A stretch of 64,000 nucleotides of DNA from Clostridia bacterium (GTDB lineage Bacteria; Bacillota; Clostridia; Oscillospirales; CAG-272): the NCBI GenBank assembly GCA_017403155.1, contig JAFQOP010000014.1:185677-249676 (forward strand). The letters are read 5' to 3'. Below, piece after piece: positions 51,476 through 59,546 of this stretch. Below the pieces are notes generated by a model. That model searched no databases and was not told where the DNA came from. It worked only from the letters and a program-made list of their open reading frames with translations. The position numbers and the translations under genes were made by a program. Every line of letters begins with the position of its first letter. The stretch's first letter is position 1.

Positions 51476-53866
51476 ATGAGCAACAGATTTACCGACAAGG
51501 CAGAGCGCGCGCTGAACAGTGCCGTTAAATGCGCGGAGAGCTTCGGTCACTCATATATCGGCAGTGAGCACATACTCCTTTCCCTAGCAGAGGTCAACGA
51601 TTCGGTTGCTTCGGTCGTTATGGCAAAATACTCAGTAACCGCAGAAAAAATAAAAAAGGCAATACGCGATTATTCGGGCTCGGGGCTGCGGAGCACCCTT
51701 ACACCGAAGGATATGACTCCCTGCTCCAAAAAGATAATTGAGTCTTCATACCGCATTTCAATAAGGTACACAGCGCAGAAGATCGGAACCGAGCATATTC
51801 TACTCGCTCTTATCGAGGAGAAGGAATCGGTGGCAATGAGGATTCTGGCCTATATGGGAGCCGACGTAGCAGGAATAACCGACGAGGTGCACGTGATACT
51901 ACGTTGTATAGACAGATCGGCCGCAAAGCAAAAGGATACAAAGGAGTCGGTATCTCCGCTGCGGCAGCACGGACGCAGCCTTACGGATATGGCACGCTCC
52001 TCCAGACTTGACCCCATTATCGGCAGAGATGCCGAAACAGACAGACTCATACGCGTTCTTTGCCGAAAGAACAAAAACAACCCCTGCCTTATCGGAGAGG
52101 CGGGGGTCGGTAAGACGGCAATTGTTGAGGGGCTGGCACAGAGAATAGTCGAGGGCAAGGTGCCCGAGACGCTAAAAAACAAGGAAATAATTTGCGTTGA
52201 CCTCACCGCAATGGTATCGGGCACAAAGTATCGAGGTGACTTTGAGGAAAGAATCAAATCGGTAATTAACGAAGCTGCAAAAAACAAAAATATAATCCTC
52301 TTTATAGACGAAATTCACACGATTGTGGGAGCGGGTGCCGCAGAGGGAGCAATAGATGCCGCAAACATACTGAAGCCACAGCTATCAAGAGCCGAGCTTC
52401 AGCTTATCGGTGCAACTACCTTTGCAGAGTATCGCAAATATATCGAGAGGGACAGTGCTCTGGAGCGACGTTTTCAGCCGATAACCGTCGAGGAGGCAAG
52501 CTGCGAGGATGCCCAGCGCATGCTGATGGGACTGAGGGGACGATATGAGCTTCACCACAACGTCAGAATTACCGATGAGGCAATTGCCGCTTCGGTTGAA
52601 TATTCGGTCAGATATATTCAGGACAGATATCTTCCGGACAAGGCACTCGACGTTCTCGACGAGGCATGCGCCAAGGCGAGCGCGGAGAGAAATGAGCAGA
52701 ATATGCAAATATTTGAGCATAAGCTGCGGCAGATTAAAGGAGAAAAGGAAGATGCGATTATGGCATCCGACTTCGTTCTTGCAAAGAATCTGAAGGAGCT
52801 GGAGCTTGGATATGAGGTTAAGCTAGACCAACTCAGAGATATGGAGAGCACCGAGACACCTGTTGTCGATGAGAGAGCTATAAAGGAAATCATACACGAA
52901 ATAACCGGCATACCGATAGTTGGCATTGGCGAAAAAATAAAGCGCGAGCAGCTATATAATTCACTCTCTTCAAAAATTCTAGGTCAAGAAAAGGCTATCG
53001 GCGATATATGTGACGCAATACTCCGCGCAGAATACGGAATTACAAGTCCCGAGCGTCCAAAGGGCTTTTACCTCTTCGTCGGCTCAAGCGGCGTAGGAAA
53101 AACAGAACTTGCAAAAGCAATATCCGAGGCTTTGTTTTTTGACAAAGGTGCTTTTTTCAAGCTGGATATGTCGGAATATTCCGAGCCCAACTCTGTAACC
53201 AAGCTCATCGGCTCTCCTCCGGGCTATGCGGGACACGACGAGGGCGGTGCCCTCACGGAAAAGGTACGCAGACATCCCTACTCAATTATTCTCTTCGACG
53301 AGATAGAAAAAGCGCACACAGACGTGCTCGACCTATTTCTTCAGATAGCGGACAACGGATACCTGTGCGACTCCTCCGGCAGACACGTGAGCTTCAGGAA
53401 CACCTACGTTATTATGACCTCCAACGTATCAAGCGGCATCATTACAGACAAGGCGGTGGGATTTTTAAGCAGCGCGGAGCACTCACAGGATAAAATCGGA
53501 GAGCTGCTCTCAAAGAGCTTCAGGATCGAATTTATAAACCGTCTCGACGAGATTATTCTCTTCTCACCGATAGACATAGATGCTATGCAAAGAATCGCGG
53601 AGAAAAAGCTGGGCGAGCTGTGCACAAGGCTATCGCGGCTCGGATATGAGGTAAAAATCTCCGACGGTGTGACAGCACACCTTGCCGAGCGCTCGCTCGA
53701 CAAGAAATTCGGTGTCCGAAAGCTACTGCGAATAATTAGCCGCGAGATAGAAAACAAGCTATCTCTTCTTATTTCAGAATCAAAGGATGATGTCAACGTT
53801 GAGATAGCACTCTCCGAGGGAAATATCGTCCTGAAAATGCACGAAAGAGCGGAGGCAACAAAATAA
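51476..53866 (+). CDS. ClpC-type AAA+ unfoldase
   Basis: A 796-residue two-AAA Clp ATPase. N-domain with two repeats (FTDKAERALNSAVKCAESFGHSYIG; IGTEHILLALIEE), first Walker A GEAGVGKTA and Walker B ILFIDEIHTIVGAG, second GSSGVGKTE and IILFDEIEKAH. The middle region between the AAA modules is short (about 60 residues), as in ClpC rather than ClpB. A hydrophobic-Gly-Phe tripeptide (VGF near residue 660) could bind ClpP. mcsA/mcsB/ctsR, the normal ClpC neighbours, are absent; it stands behind spore cortex genes. It may be a second, sporulation-linked ClpC. AGAGG precedes the ATG. Confidence 0.88.
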   Translation: MSNRFTDKAERALNSAVKCAESFGHSYIGSEHILLSLAEVNDSVASVVMAKYSVTAEKIKKAIRDYSGSGLRSTLTPKDMTPCSKKIIESSYRISIRYTAQKIGTEHILLALIEEKESVAMRILAYMGADVAGITDEVHVILRCIDRSAAKQKDTKESVSPLRQHGRSLTDMARSSRLDPIIGRDAETDRLIRVLCRKNKNNPCLIGEAGVGKTAIVEGLAQRIVEGKVPETLKNKEIICVDLTAMVSGTKYRGDFEERIKSVINEAAKNKNIILFIDEIHTIVGAGAAEGAIDAANILKPQLSRAELQLIGATTFAEYRKYIERDSALERRFQPITVEEASCEDAQRMLMGLRGRYELHHNVRITDEAIAASVEYSVRYIQDRYLPDKALDVLDEACAKASAERNEQNMQIFEHKLRQIKGEKEDAIMASDFVLAKNLKELELGYEVKLDQLRDMESTETPVVDERAIKEIIHEITGIPIVGIGEKIKREQLYNSLSSKILGQEKAIGDICDAILRAEYGITSPERPKGFYLFVGSSGVGKTELAKAISEALFFDKGAFFKLDMSEYSEPNSVTKLIGSPPGYAGHDEGGALTEKVRRHPYSIILFDEIEKAHTDVLDLFLQIADNGYLCDSSGRHVSFRNTYVIMTSNVSSGIITDKAVGFLSSAEHSQDKIGELLSKSFRIEFINRLDEIILFSPIDIDAMQRIAEKKLGELCTRLSRLGYEVKISDGVTAHLAERSLDKKFGVRKLLRIISREIENKLSLLISESKDDVNVEIALSEGNIVLKMHERAEATK

Positions 53867-53868
53867 AA

Positions 53869-53904
53869 TATAAAGGGTTGCCCGTCATGAGGCAACCCTT
53901 TATA
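53869..53904. terminator. Bidirectional terminator
   Basis: Fourteen-bp stem (53869-53882 with 53891-53904), 8-nt loop, between convergent clpC-like and acpP genes. Confidence 0.88.
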
Positions 53905-53919
53905 TACATATCTATCAAA

Positions 53920-54147
53920 TCAATTCTGTGCAGCTTCGAGATAACGAACAATATCGCCAAGTGTGATGAAAAGGTGAAGATCTTCATCGGGAATGGTTAC
54001 ATTGAACTTTTCTTCGCAAAGAAGAGCAAGATCAGCCTGCTCGAGAGAGTTGATGCCGAGATCGTCAACGAGCTTGGAGTCCATGGTGATCTCAGAAGCA
54101 TTTACGCGAAGTTCCTCAACTAAATAATTCTTGAGTGTTTCGAACAT
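53920..54147 (-). CDS. acpP: Acyl carrier protein
   Basis: A 75-residue acidic helical protein carrying acyl chains on phosphopantetheine. The attachment motif is DDLGINSLEQADL (usual DSLDTVEL, here Asn before Ser and LEQAD after). This variation is seen in second ACP copies, so it may not be the main fatty-acid ACP; no fab genes are adjacent. Strong AAGGAG site and a consensus-like promoter suggest high expression. Confidence 0.92.
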   Translation of the reverse strand: MFETLKNYLVEELRVNASEITMDSKLVDDLGINSLEQADLALLCEEKFNVTIPDEDLHLFITLGDIVRYLEAAQN

Positions 54148-54192
54148 AATATTCTCCTTATTTGTTTTTGGTCGTTGACCGTTTACTGTAAA

Positions 54193-54221
54193 ATAATACT
54201 ACACATTCACCTATTTGTCAA
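54193..54221 (-). promoter_or_regulatory. SigA promoter of acpP
   Basis: TTGACA (complement of 54216-54221), 17 bp, TATTAT (complement of 54193-54198). Confidence 0.85.
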
Positions 54222-54348
54222 TAGTTTTTGCCGATTTTAGACGTTTTAACCAAATTTTGCAGCACAAGACAGAGCAAAAAAGTCTCAAATTTATCGTTTT
54301 GTACATCAAAAATAAACGCATAATAAACAATTAATTATAAAGCGGGAA

Positions 54349-54377
54349 TTGACTTTTTTCGTTCTATGTGATAAAAT
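54349..54377 (+). promoter_or_regulatory. SigA promoter of the NfeD-like gene
   Basis: TTGACT (54349-54354), 17 bp, TAAAAT (54372-54377). Confidence 0.8.
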
Positions 54378-54407
54378 GATATAAAAAACTCGGAGAGAAC
54401 ATACGAA

Positions 54408-54833
54408 ATGACATATGGATGGATTTGGATAGGAGTTATCGCGATTAGTGTAGCTTTAACCCTCATCACAAAGAAAAACCTGATTTCTTCTGTTGCAGCA
54501 GGCGCGCTCGTTGCAGTGATACTTGATATAGTCGGCATAAACGGTATACTCTGGCAGGCGCTTACCCTCGTCGGTGCGAGTCTGGTCTTTGCACTTGTAT
54601 TTACACTCTTTCTTAGCGGTAGGAATGAATGCTGCTCCTTCAGAATTGATTCTCTTATCGGACAGACGTGCACCGTTGAGGAAAGAATTGACAACGCCTC
54701 GGGAACAGGACAGGTATCCGTTGCAGGCAGCGGCTGGTCCGCAAGAGCTGTAAACGAGGAAACTGTGTATGAAATAGGCACAACGCTGCGCATAGTTGCC
54801 GTAGAAGGTGTAAAGCTCATTTGTATGGAATAA
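54408..54833 (+). CDS. NfeD-like membrane protein
   Basis: A 141-residue protein: two to three membrane helices (IWIGVIAISVALTLI; LVAVILDIVGI; ALTLVGASLVFALVFTLFL) then an OB-fold-like domain (DSLIGQTCTVEERIDNASGTGQVSVAGSGWSARA, read in pieces) with the typical NfeD ending ...IVAVEGVKLICM. NfeD proteins act with flotillin-like or SPFH proteins in membrane organisation; no such partner is adjacent. GGAGAG lies upstream of the ATG. Confidence 0.82.
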   Translation: MTYGWIWIGVIAISVALTLITKKNLISSVAAGALVAVILDIVGINGILWQALTLVGASLVFALVFTLFLSGRNECCSFRIDSLIGQTCTVEERIDNASGTGQVSVAGSGWSARAVNEETVYEIGTTLRIVAVEGVKLICME

Positions 54834-54894
54834 ACTGTCTAATTTTGGCGCGCGTATTGAGCAAATTTTTGTAACAAAAAACTTTAAAAAGCTA

Positions 54895-54923
54895 TTGACA
54901 AACAGATAATCATCTGTTATAAT
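54895..54923 (+). promoter_or_regulatory. Consensus SigA promoter of the tRNA-Arg/tRNA-His pair
   Basis: TTGACA (54895-54900), 17 bp, TATAAT (54918-54923). The spacer contains the inverted repeat ACAGAT/ATCTGT. Confidence 0.92.
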
Positions 54924-54941
54924 ATTTCTCGTTATGAGCAT

Positions 54942-55018
54942 GCGTCTTTAGCTCAGCTGGATAGAGCAACTGCCTTCTAAGCAGTAGGTCGGGGGTTCGA
55001 GTCCCTCAAGGCGCGCCA
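54942..55018 (+). tRNA. tRNA-Arg (anticodon TCT)
   Basis: 77 nt. Acceptor GCGTCTT/AAGGCGC (one G-T pair), D arm GCTCAGCTGGATAGAGC, anticodon stem ACTGC/GCAGT enclosing CTTCTAA, anticodon TCT (AGA codons), T arm GGGGGTTCGAGTCCCTC, encoded CCA. Confidence 0.97.
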
Positions 55019-55024
55019 TTATAC

Positions 55025-55102
55025 GGTGAGTGTAGCTCAGTTGGTTAGAGCGCCAGGTTGTGGCCCTGGAGGCCGTGGGTTCGAGTCCCATCACCCACCC
55101 CA
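55025..55102 (+). tRNA. tRNA-His (anticodon GTG)
   Basis: 78 nt including the extra 5' G opposite C73 that marks tRNA-His. Anticodon stem CCAGG/CCTGG with TTGTGGC, anticodon GTG. Acceptor GTGAGTG against CACCCAC has an A-C mismatch at the fourth pair. CCA encoded. Six nt after tRNA-Arg. Confidence 0.95.
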
Positions 55103-55138
55103 AAAAATTCGACAAGTTTTTCACTTGTCGAATTTTTT
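55103..55138 (+). terminator. Terminator of the tRNA pair
   Basis: AATTCGACAAGT/ACTTGTCGAATT stem with short T-rich loop and terminal T run. Confidence 0.9.
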
Positions 55139-55173
55139 ATCCATTAAGAATATTGCTTTTAAGAATATGCTTT

Positions 55174-55488
55174 TTACAGTCGAACAAGTATTCCCTGCCC
55201 ATCCCTGTCGCACACGTCGGCAAGGTCGGGATGCTTATTCCTTAAATACTGTGCCTCTCGGGAGGAGCCGTAGTACTCCCACTCCTCGATGTAAAGCTTT
55301 ATTATTCCCTTCTTCAGCATATTCTTCAGCACCTTGAGTATGTTGCTACGCACACTCGACACTGCCGATGAGTAAGTAATCTTCAGAAAGGTATTGCCCT
55401 GCGCGCGGCAGGATGCCACCGTATACGCAATTTCGGTCGAAAGCTGCGACAGTGCTGTATTCTGCATCTCAATTACGGAAATCTTCAT
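55174..55488 (-). CDS. Hypothetical protein
   Basis: A 104-residue protein I do not recognise. It begins MKISVIEMQNTALSQLSTEI and has a predicted strand (NTFLKITYS), a helical middle (VRSNILKVLKNMLKKGIIKLYI) and a short charged C-terminus. GGGAAG lies just before the ATG. It is divergent from the CDF transporter gene with about 30 nt between. Supported mainly by its ribosome-binding site and position. Confidence 0.6.
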   Translation of the reverse strand: MKISVIEMQNTALSQLSTEIAYTVASCRAQGNTFLKITYSSAVSSVRSNILKVLKNMLKKGIIKLYIEEWEYYGSSREAQYLRNKHPDLADVCDRDGQGILVRL

Positions 55489-55517
55489 TTTCTTCCCTCA
55501 CAAAGGATATATTTAGT

Positions 55518-56690
55518 ATGACAAATCTACTGATTAAATTATTTGTTAAGGATTACAACAATCCCGAGCGCACCGACATCAGGAAAAGATACGGAACACT
55601 TTCGAGCGTTGTCGGAATAGCGCTGAACATCCTTCTTTCTGCACTGAAGCTTGCGGTTGGATTACTCACTGCCTCTGTCGCCATTACAGCAGACGCGCTG
55701 AACAACCTCTCTGACGCGGGTGCTTCCTGCATATCGCTCGTCAGCTTCAAGCTCTCCGCCAAGCCTGCCGACCGCGATCACCCCTTCGGCCACGCCAGAA
55801 TTGAATACATCGCTTCTATGATAGTATCCTTTATTATACTTCTCGTCGGCTTTGAAACAATTATCGACGCAGGCAAGAAGATTTTTGGCATTTCTGAGGC
55901 AGATAACCCCGATTTTTCCGTCATATCCCTCATCATTATCGGAGCATCGGTGCTTGGCAAGCTCTGGCTCGGTCTATTTTACAAAAAAATCGGAAACAAA
56001 ATTAATTCCTCTGTTATCAAAGCATCCGGCACAGACTCTCTGATGGATGCGGTGTCCACCACCGCCGTCCTTGTATCATCGATTGTCATCAAGCTGACGG
56101 ACATAGCAATTATTGACTCTATTGTCGGTCTCGGTGTAGCGGTGCTCATCATTGTTGCAGGTGTCAGAATACTCAACGAAACAAAAAACGCCCTTCTCGG
56201 TGAGGCACCTGTTGCCGAAACAGTAGACAGTATTAAGGCAATCGTTGCCGAGGAGCCGCTTGTGCTTGGCATCCACGATATGATAGTACACAACTACGGT
56301 CCTAACAGATTTATAACCTCCTTCCACGCCGAGGTCGACGGCAAGGGAGATATTTATATCCTCCACGATGCTATCGACAACCTTGAAAAAAGAATCGGTG
56401 AGGAGCTGAATATCCAGTGCACAGTACATCTAGACCCGATAGCTACCGACGACGAAGCAATAAACGAATTAAGAGACTTAGTATGCTCCGTGGCATCCGA
56501 ATGCTATTCGGGCATCGGTATCCACGACTTCAGAGCGGTTATAGGTCACACACATACCAACGTAATATTTGACGTCGAGGTTCCCTTTGAAATAAAGGAC
56601 AGCCACAACGAAATAATTGACAAAATATCAAATGCGATCAAGGACCGAAGAGCAGACGTATTCTGCGTGATCACAGTCGACAGAGTCTGA
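55518..56690 (+). CDS. Cation diffusion facilitator (CDF) transporter
   Basis: A 390-residue divalent metal exporter (Zn, Fe, Mn, Co). Helix TITADALNNLSDAGASC-like segment (read as VAITADALNNLSDAGASCI) has the Asn/Asp metal site, DRDHPFGHARIEYIASM is the CDF signature, and SLMDAVSTTAVLV holds the second Asp pair. A cytoplasmic ferredoxin-like domain (about residues 205-290) plus an additional about 100-residue C-terminal part follow. ATG 55518 has AAAGGA upstream; the open frame extends 35 codons upstream without a site. Confidence 0.93.
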   Translation: MTNLLIKLFVKDYNNPERTDIRKRYGTLSSVVGIALNILLSALKLAVGLLTASVAITADALNNLSDAGASCISLVSFKLSAKPADRDHPFGHARIEYIASMIVSFIILLVGFETIIDAGKKIFGISEADNPDFSVISLIIIGASVLGKLWLGLFYKKIGNKINSSVIKASGTDSLMDAVSTTAVLVSSIVIKLTDIAIIDSIVGLGVAVLIIVAGVRILNETKNALLGEAPVAETVDSIKAIVAEEPLVLGIHDMIVHNYGPNRFITSFHAEVDGKGDIYILHDAIDNLEKRIGEELNIQCTVHLDPIATDDEAINELRDLVCSVASECYSGIGIHDFRAVIGHTHTNVIFDVEVPFEIKDSHNEIIDKISNAIKDRRADVFCVITVDRV

Positions 56691-56695
56691 CACCT

Positions 56696-57925
56696 TTACT
56701 TCGGCACTTTCTTGCGGGGCGAGTCGTAAACACCGATATCGGTGTCAACGACCGCCCCTTTTATAATTGATTTAGTTCCGTATTTCTGCCTGATTTTATC
56801 GACTGTTTGGTCGACTTTTTTCATTTTCTCGCGTTCAGCATCATTCTCCTCGGGGAGTATAGACAGCTGAGTGTCCAGCTCGTCCTCGGGCACAAGCCCG
56901 GTTGCACAAACGGACAGCATTCTGACTCTGTCTCCATCGCGGCACATTCCCATCAGTATATCAAAGGAGAGGTTCGCAAGCTCGCGACTTATATTGCTGG
57001 GCGGATCAACGGGTCGCTGTCTTTGAACAACGCGCAGCAGCCCGTCCTTAACCGATACCTGGAGTGTGCGGCACACAACCCCCTTTGCTCGCAGTCGCAT
57101 ACTGATTTCATCCGACAGAAATTCAATACCTGCGCGAAGCTCCTCCCTTGCGGTGAGGTCGTGCTTAAAGGTGAATGCCGCGCTGACACTTTTCGCGTCC
57201 TCGGTGGCAGGAGAAACGGCAGAATCGTCCAGACCGCGTGAATATTTATACAGCATCTCGCCCGACTTGCCGAATTTTAAGGTAAGTACATTCTCGGGCA
57301 CAGCTGCAAGCTCGCCTATTGTCCGTATGCCCATACTGCGCAAAGCCTCTGCCGTTTTCTTGCCAACAAAGAGCAGATCAGAAATCGGCAATGGATACAC
57401 TATCCTCTCAACGTCCTCGCGCCCTATAACCGTTATGGCATCGGGCTTCCTGTAATCGCTGCCGAGCTTTGCAAACACCTTGTTAAAGGAAACTCCGATT
57501 GATACTGTAATACCCAGCTCTCTTTTGATGTCCGACGATATTTTCTCGGCAATCTCGCGCCCATCTCCAAACAGCATACGGCTGCCGGTAACGTCGAGCC
57601 AGCTCTCGTCAATGCCAAACGGCTCAATCATATCTGTGTACCTTGCATATATTTCATTTGCACGTCTTGAAAACTCGGCATATTTCTCATAGTGCGGTGC
57701 AGCTATCACAAGAGACGGGCACTTTCGCTTTGCCGAGTGGATTGTCTCCGCGGTTGTAATACCGTATTTCTTTGCAAGCTCGTTTTTTGCAAGCACTATA
57801 CCGTGTCTGTTTTCCTCACTGCCACACACCGCCATCGGTACGTTTTTGTATGCGGGATTAAGAACGGTCTCGACAGAGGCAAAGAAGCTGTTACAGTCAC
57901 AGTGAAGTATAACTCTGTCCGCCAT
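56696..57925 (-). CDS. dinB: DNA polymerase IV
   Basis: A 409-residue Y-family polymerase for translesion synthesis. ILHCDCNSFFASVE (metal Asp), YGITTAETIHSAKRKCP, EPFGIDESWLDVTGS (catalytic Asp-Glu; here DESW rather than DEAF/DEAY), and GVSFNKVFAKLGSDYRKP are seen, with a C-terminal little-finger domain. No clear clamp-binding motif at the end. It lies 13 nt after a histidine kinase gene, an odd pairing. Confidence 0.94.
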   Translation of the reverse strand: MADRVILHCDCNSFFASVETVLNPAYKNVPMAVCGSEENRHGIVLAKNELAKKYGITTAETIHSAKRKCPSLVIAAPHYEKYAEFSRRANEIYARYTDMIEPFGIDESWLDVTGSRMLFGDGREIAEKISSDIKRELGITVSIGVSFNKVFAKLGSDYRKPDAITVIGREDVERIVYPLPISDLLFVGKKTAEALRSMGIRTIGELAAVPENVLTLKFGKSGEMLYKYSRGLDDSAVSPATEDAKSVSAAFTFKHDLTAREELRAGIEFLSDEISMRLRAKGVVCRTLQVSVKDGLLRVVQRQRPVDPPSNISRELANLSFDILMGMCRDGDRVRMLSVCATGLVPEDELDTQLSILPEENDAEREKMKKVDQTVDKIRQKYGTKSIIKGAVVDTDIGVYDSPRKKVPK

Positions 57926-57938
57926 AGCTCCCTCCCGA

Positions 57939-59399
57939 TTATTTCGATTTTTTTAGAGTAAAGAAGAACTCCGAGCCACACCCGTCGGTTTCCACACCGA
58001 TTTTTTCGTCGTGAGCCTCAATTATCGTTTTGGATATATAGAGTCCAAGCCCTACCCCGTTCTTATCAAGTCCGCGGCTGGAGTCGGTCTTGTAGAAGCG
58101 CTCAAATATCATGCCCTTTTCCTCGTCGGCTATTATCTGCCCCTCGTCATACACGGATATTCTGACTCTCTTCTGGTCAAGCGAGCAGAGGCGAATAGAA
58201 AACCTGCCTCCCTCTTTTGCGAATTTGATTCCATTGTGGCACAGATTGTAGAGAACCTGATGTATCGCATCCTTATCGGCAAATACCGACATCTCGTCCT
58301 CTTCTGCATCGAACTCAACCTCAAGGCGCTTGTCCTCTATCTTTTGCTCAAAGGATATGAGAATGATTCTCGCCATTTCAGCAACGTCGAAGTCCTCAAA
58401 GCTCATCTTTCGGTCACCCGACTCAAGCCTGGATACGTCGAGCAGCTGAGAGACAAGACGGGAGAGTCTGTGCACCTCGCTTGATATTATCTGAAGATAA
58501 TACCCTTGCTTTTCGGGCGGAATTGCGCCCGACATAATTCCATCGATAAAGCCGGCTATCGTCGTCATCGGTGTTCGCAGATCGTGGGAGACACTGGCAA
58601 GGAAGGACGAGCGCATCTTTTCCAGCTTTTCAAGCGAGTCCGCCATGTTGTTAAATGCGGTTGCCAGCTCTGAAATCTCGTCACTGCCGTATACCGCAAC
58701 ACGCGTCGAGAAATCTCCCTTACCGAATTTTTTGACAGCCACCTTCATATTTCGAAGAGGGCTGATTATTCTTTGCGTTATGAAATAAACAGCAATAACC
58801 GCCGCTATAAGAACCCAGACGGTGCTGGTAAGGACGACTCTGTTTGTCATGACAATAAAGGCATCCTCCTTTACCGTCGAGTAGCTCGTCATAATATATC
58901 CGCGAACCTCTCCGTCAACGAAGATATCGTTGATGCAGGCGATAGACGTCTCGGAAAAGAAGCCACCGAGGGTTCCCTTATGAAGCAGCGCCTCCTCCCC
59001 CTCGGCATACTCTGCAACAGAAAAGCGAGAGATGTCAACGCGCTCCCCATCATCCTCGGGGCGTCGAAAAACCACCTCTGCATCCGTCACGCCAACCGTT
59101 GTCAATACAACCTCCCCCGAGGCATTCAGTATCGAAACGTCAACGTCGGGATCGTTTCTGAACATAAGAGAGAGCATCTCCTCTATCATATCTACAAAGG
59201 CTGCCGCCTCAACGTTCTCAAGATCTCGGCTCTCAATCAGCTCGGCAACGCCATCGGCGGTTGAGATAACCTTTTCCCGCTTCTCCTCTGTGAAGTAAGA
59301 GCGTATCATCGTTGTAATGATTCCCGACAGAACCAAAAAGCTGATTGAAATTATAATAACGAAGGTTATCAGATATTTGGCAAACGTGCTCTTAAACAT
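57939..59399 (-). CDS. Orphan sensor histidine kinase
   Basis: A 486-residue membrane kinase. TM1 (YLITFVIIISISFLVLSGII), extracellular sensor domain of about 135 residues, TM2 (TVWVLIAAVIAVYFIT), HAMP (RIISPLRNMKVAVKKFGKGDF), HisKA with SVSHDLRTPMTTIAGF (phospho-His), then HATPase boxes NLCHNGIKFA and GVGLGLYISK. ATG 59399 lies 10 nt after GGAAGGAG; an ATG at 59429 coincides with the predicted transcription start and is rejected. No response regulator gene is adjacent. Signal unknown. Confidence 0.92.
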   Translation of the reverse strand: MFKSTFAKYLITFVIIISISFLVLSGIITTMIRSYFTEEKREKVISTADGVAELIESRDLENVEAAAFVDMIEEMLSLMFRNDPDVDVSILNASGEVVLTTVGVTDAEVVFRRPEDDGERVDISRFSVAEYAEGEEALLHKGTLGGFFSETSIACINDIFVDGEVRGYIMTSYSTVKEDAFIVMTNRVVLTSTVWVLIAAVIAVYFITQRIISPLRNMKVAVKKFGKGDFSTRVAVYGSDEISELATAFNNMADSLEKLEKMRSSFLASVSHDLRTPMTTIAGFIDGIMSGAIPPEKQGYYLQIISSEVHRLSRLVSQLLDVSRLESGDRKMSFEDFDVAEMARIILISFEQKIEDKRLEVEFDAEEDEMSVFADKDAIHQVLYNLCHNGIKFAKEGGRFSIRLCSLDQKRVRISVYDEGQIIADEEKGMIFERFYKTDSSRGLDKNGVGLGLYISKTIIEAHDEKIGVETDGCGSEFFFTLKKSK

Positions 59400-59431
59400 T
59401 CGGACAGCTCTCCTTCCCTTTTTATGCATAC

Positions 59432-59461
59432 ATTATACATCATTTTATCATATTATGTCAA
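59432..59461 (-). promoter_or_regulatory. SigA promoter of the histidine kinase-dinB operon
   Basis: TTGACA (complement of 59456-59461), 18 bp, TATAAT (complement of 59432-59437). Confidence 0.82.
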
Positions 59462-59480
59462 ACTATTTTTAGCATTTAGA

Positions 59481-59509
59481 TTGACTAATTTTAAAAATTA
59501 TGTTAAAAT
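59481..59509 (+). promoter_or_regulatory. SigA promoter of gltX
   Basis: TTGACT (59481-59486), 17 bp, TAAAAT (59504-59509). Confidence 0.8.
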
Positions 59510-59546
59510 GGCGGTTGGAATATGAAACTTTAGCGAGGAACATAAA

